From contig VTFK01000373.1 in assembly GCA_009617715.1 (NCBI GenBank), positions 62,001-126,000 of the forward strand: DNA of 64,000 nt, in the 5' to 3' direction. Positions 62,931-64,000 of the stretch are shown here, piece after piece. The position numbers were made by a program, and so were the translations under genes. How positions within the stretch are numbered: the first letter of the stretch is position 1; the number at the start of each line of letters is the position of its first letter. This stretch comes from Plectrocnemia conspersa (Eukaryota; Arthropoda; Insecta; Trichoptera; Polycentropodidae). The notes under the pieces are model-generated. The model was given only the letters and a program-made list of their open reading frames with translations, ran no database searches and was not told the origin of the DNA.

Positions 62931-63500
62931 GTATTATTTTAAGGTTTTGAGCCTTGCACGTACATTGACGAACAAATATCTGTATGCTGATATTGAAAGC
63001 GCCAACAATTCCTGTATACTAATAGTGGTCAATGTACACATTCCGTATGCATAGTTACGAAAATTCTCAATATTGTGTATTAGTGATTTTGACATGAGAG
63101 CGTACAAGTTTTGGCCTTTAGCTATGTTCGCTCGGCCATACCTCGGCATACGTGGGTATACCTCCACGGTGCGGCGCGGCATTGCGCCTGACGCGACTAA
63201 ATCCCCGTGAAATATGCGAAAACTTCTCATCTCCAACCAGGGCCAGCGTGTGCATACGTGGAAGGCCATTACTGGCTTCTCCTTCTCCTTTGGCATACCT
63301 CGTGTCCTAAATTTATTTTCTCAACTTTGAGACAGATACATATCGCACTCGGAGCGTTGTTATTATTATACTTTTCGGCTGGAAGAAGTAGAGGCGAAAT
63401 TGAAAGTCGAGATGCGCCGATAACAGCAATAATGGCGTTAAATAAAACGTTTCGCCTCTTTGTGTTGGTTTCATCGTCTGATGATGTGTAGGCATTATTG
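62931..63500. other. GC-richer tract with a 120-codon minus-strand frame
   Basis: The minus-strand frame 62934-63296 is 120 codons, one of the longest of the window. It shows no recognisable domain, has no supporting splice or promoter context that I can identify, and overlaps a 94-codon plus-strand frame. It is more likely open by chance in GC-richer regulatory DNA than a gene. Confidence 0.25.
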
Positions 63501-64000
63501 ATGTGTCACCTTGATTTTTATGCAGTCTTTTGATACCGGTCTATCAGATTTGATTATTTTTTTTAAAAATTTAAAAAATTAAATAATAATTGTTAAAAAA
63601 TAAAAAATATTTTAAATAACCATTAATTAAAAATGTATGAATCACTGTTGTGCGAATTACTGATTAGTAAGAGAATCTAAAGAAAAATGCCTAATTTATT
63701 ATTTTTTTATGAGGGCCCGGTCAATTTACCATAAAACTTGCTTTTAAGAAAACAAAAAATATTTTTAATTTAAAAAAAAATGCAAATTAAGCTTCTGAAC
63801 ACTTTTTGCATACGACATTTTTCAGTAGGATTTGATTTCGCAAAGGTATGACACATTTAATTTTTACATTGGCCACCATTTTGTAAGAAAAATATTTTTT
63901 TTTCATACATAATGTATAGGGGGTGCTGAGTAGTTCTATACGATACTAAAAATTGAGGTTTGAATATTCAAAACCAAACAATAAGGAGCGTTAACTCTTC
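63501..64000. other. AT-rich end of window
   Basis: Homopolymer-rich AT DNA; no feature recognised. Confidence 0.6.

Noticed and set aside
62934..63296. 120-codon minus-strand open frame
   Set aside because: No recognisable domain, overlaps an open frame on the other strand, and lies in GC-richer DNA where stops are rarer.

Overview
The window looks like eukaryotic, very AT-rich, gene-poor DNA from an arthropod, most likely an insect. I see no intact protein-coding gene, rRNA, canonical tRNA or CRISPR array. The longest stop-free stretches are only 110-138 codons, lie mostly in locally GC-richer DNA or simple repeats, and resemble no family I know. The insect assignment rests on the decayed transposons (Jockey/CR1-like LINE reverse transcriptases, Tc1/mariner and hAT transposases) and on the base composition. 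I cannot name the order; Lepidoptera or Diptera are both possible.

Layout: (1) 2.8-4.2 kb: a hAT element with both ends and a decayed transposase on the minus strand. (2) 5.8-10.7 kb: a second hAT-like end, two reverse transcriptase fragments on the minus strand and a Tc1/mariner remnant on the plus strand. (3) 12.56-12.87 kb: a short hAT-type MITE with a perfect 8-bp target duplication. (4) 17.0 kb: a 61-bp-arm hairpin. (5) 17.8-23.7 kb: a hAT end, two LINE-tail-like motifs and another reverse transcriptase fragment. (6) 30.9-32.6 kb: a foldback-type element whose inverted ends are arrays of a 15-bp minisatellite and whose interior carries three tandem units of about 160 bp; a second, shorter copy lies at 56.5-57.1 kb. 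(7) 41-48 kb: a 21-bp perfect hairpin, a second Tc1/mariner remnant (minus strand), a LINE remnant abutting a different GC-rich minisatellite, and a second hAT MITE with a perfect 8-bp duplication. (8) 59.0-59.6 kb: the best-preserved Jockey-like reverse transcriptase fragment, then a (TA)58 tract and a tRNA-derived SINE-like head.

Between these, discrete GC-richer islands of 200-800 bp (near 2.2, 11.3, 19.3, 21.0, 26.1, 29.0, 34.8, 37.9, 40.4, 43.5, 45.7, 48.5, 52.1, 55.3, 62.7 and 63.3 kb) stand out of the AT-rich background. They hold no recognisable exons, but several contain GATA, GAGA/CT-type or TAAT-type motifs. My inference is that they are conserved non-coding (cis-regulatory) DNA in a large intron or gene desert. 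Base composition alone cannot prove this.

The most novel-looking item is the minisatellite-ended repeat family at 30.9-32.6 and 56.5-57.1 kb. No genes in the window act together; the transposon pieces are all broken.
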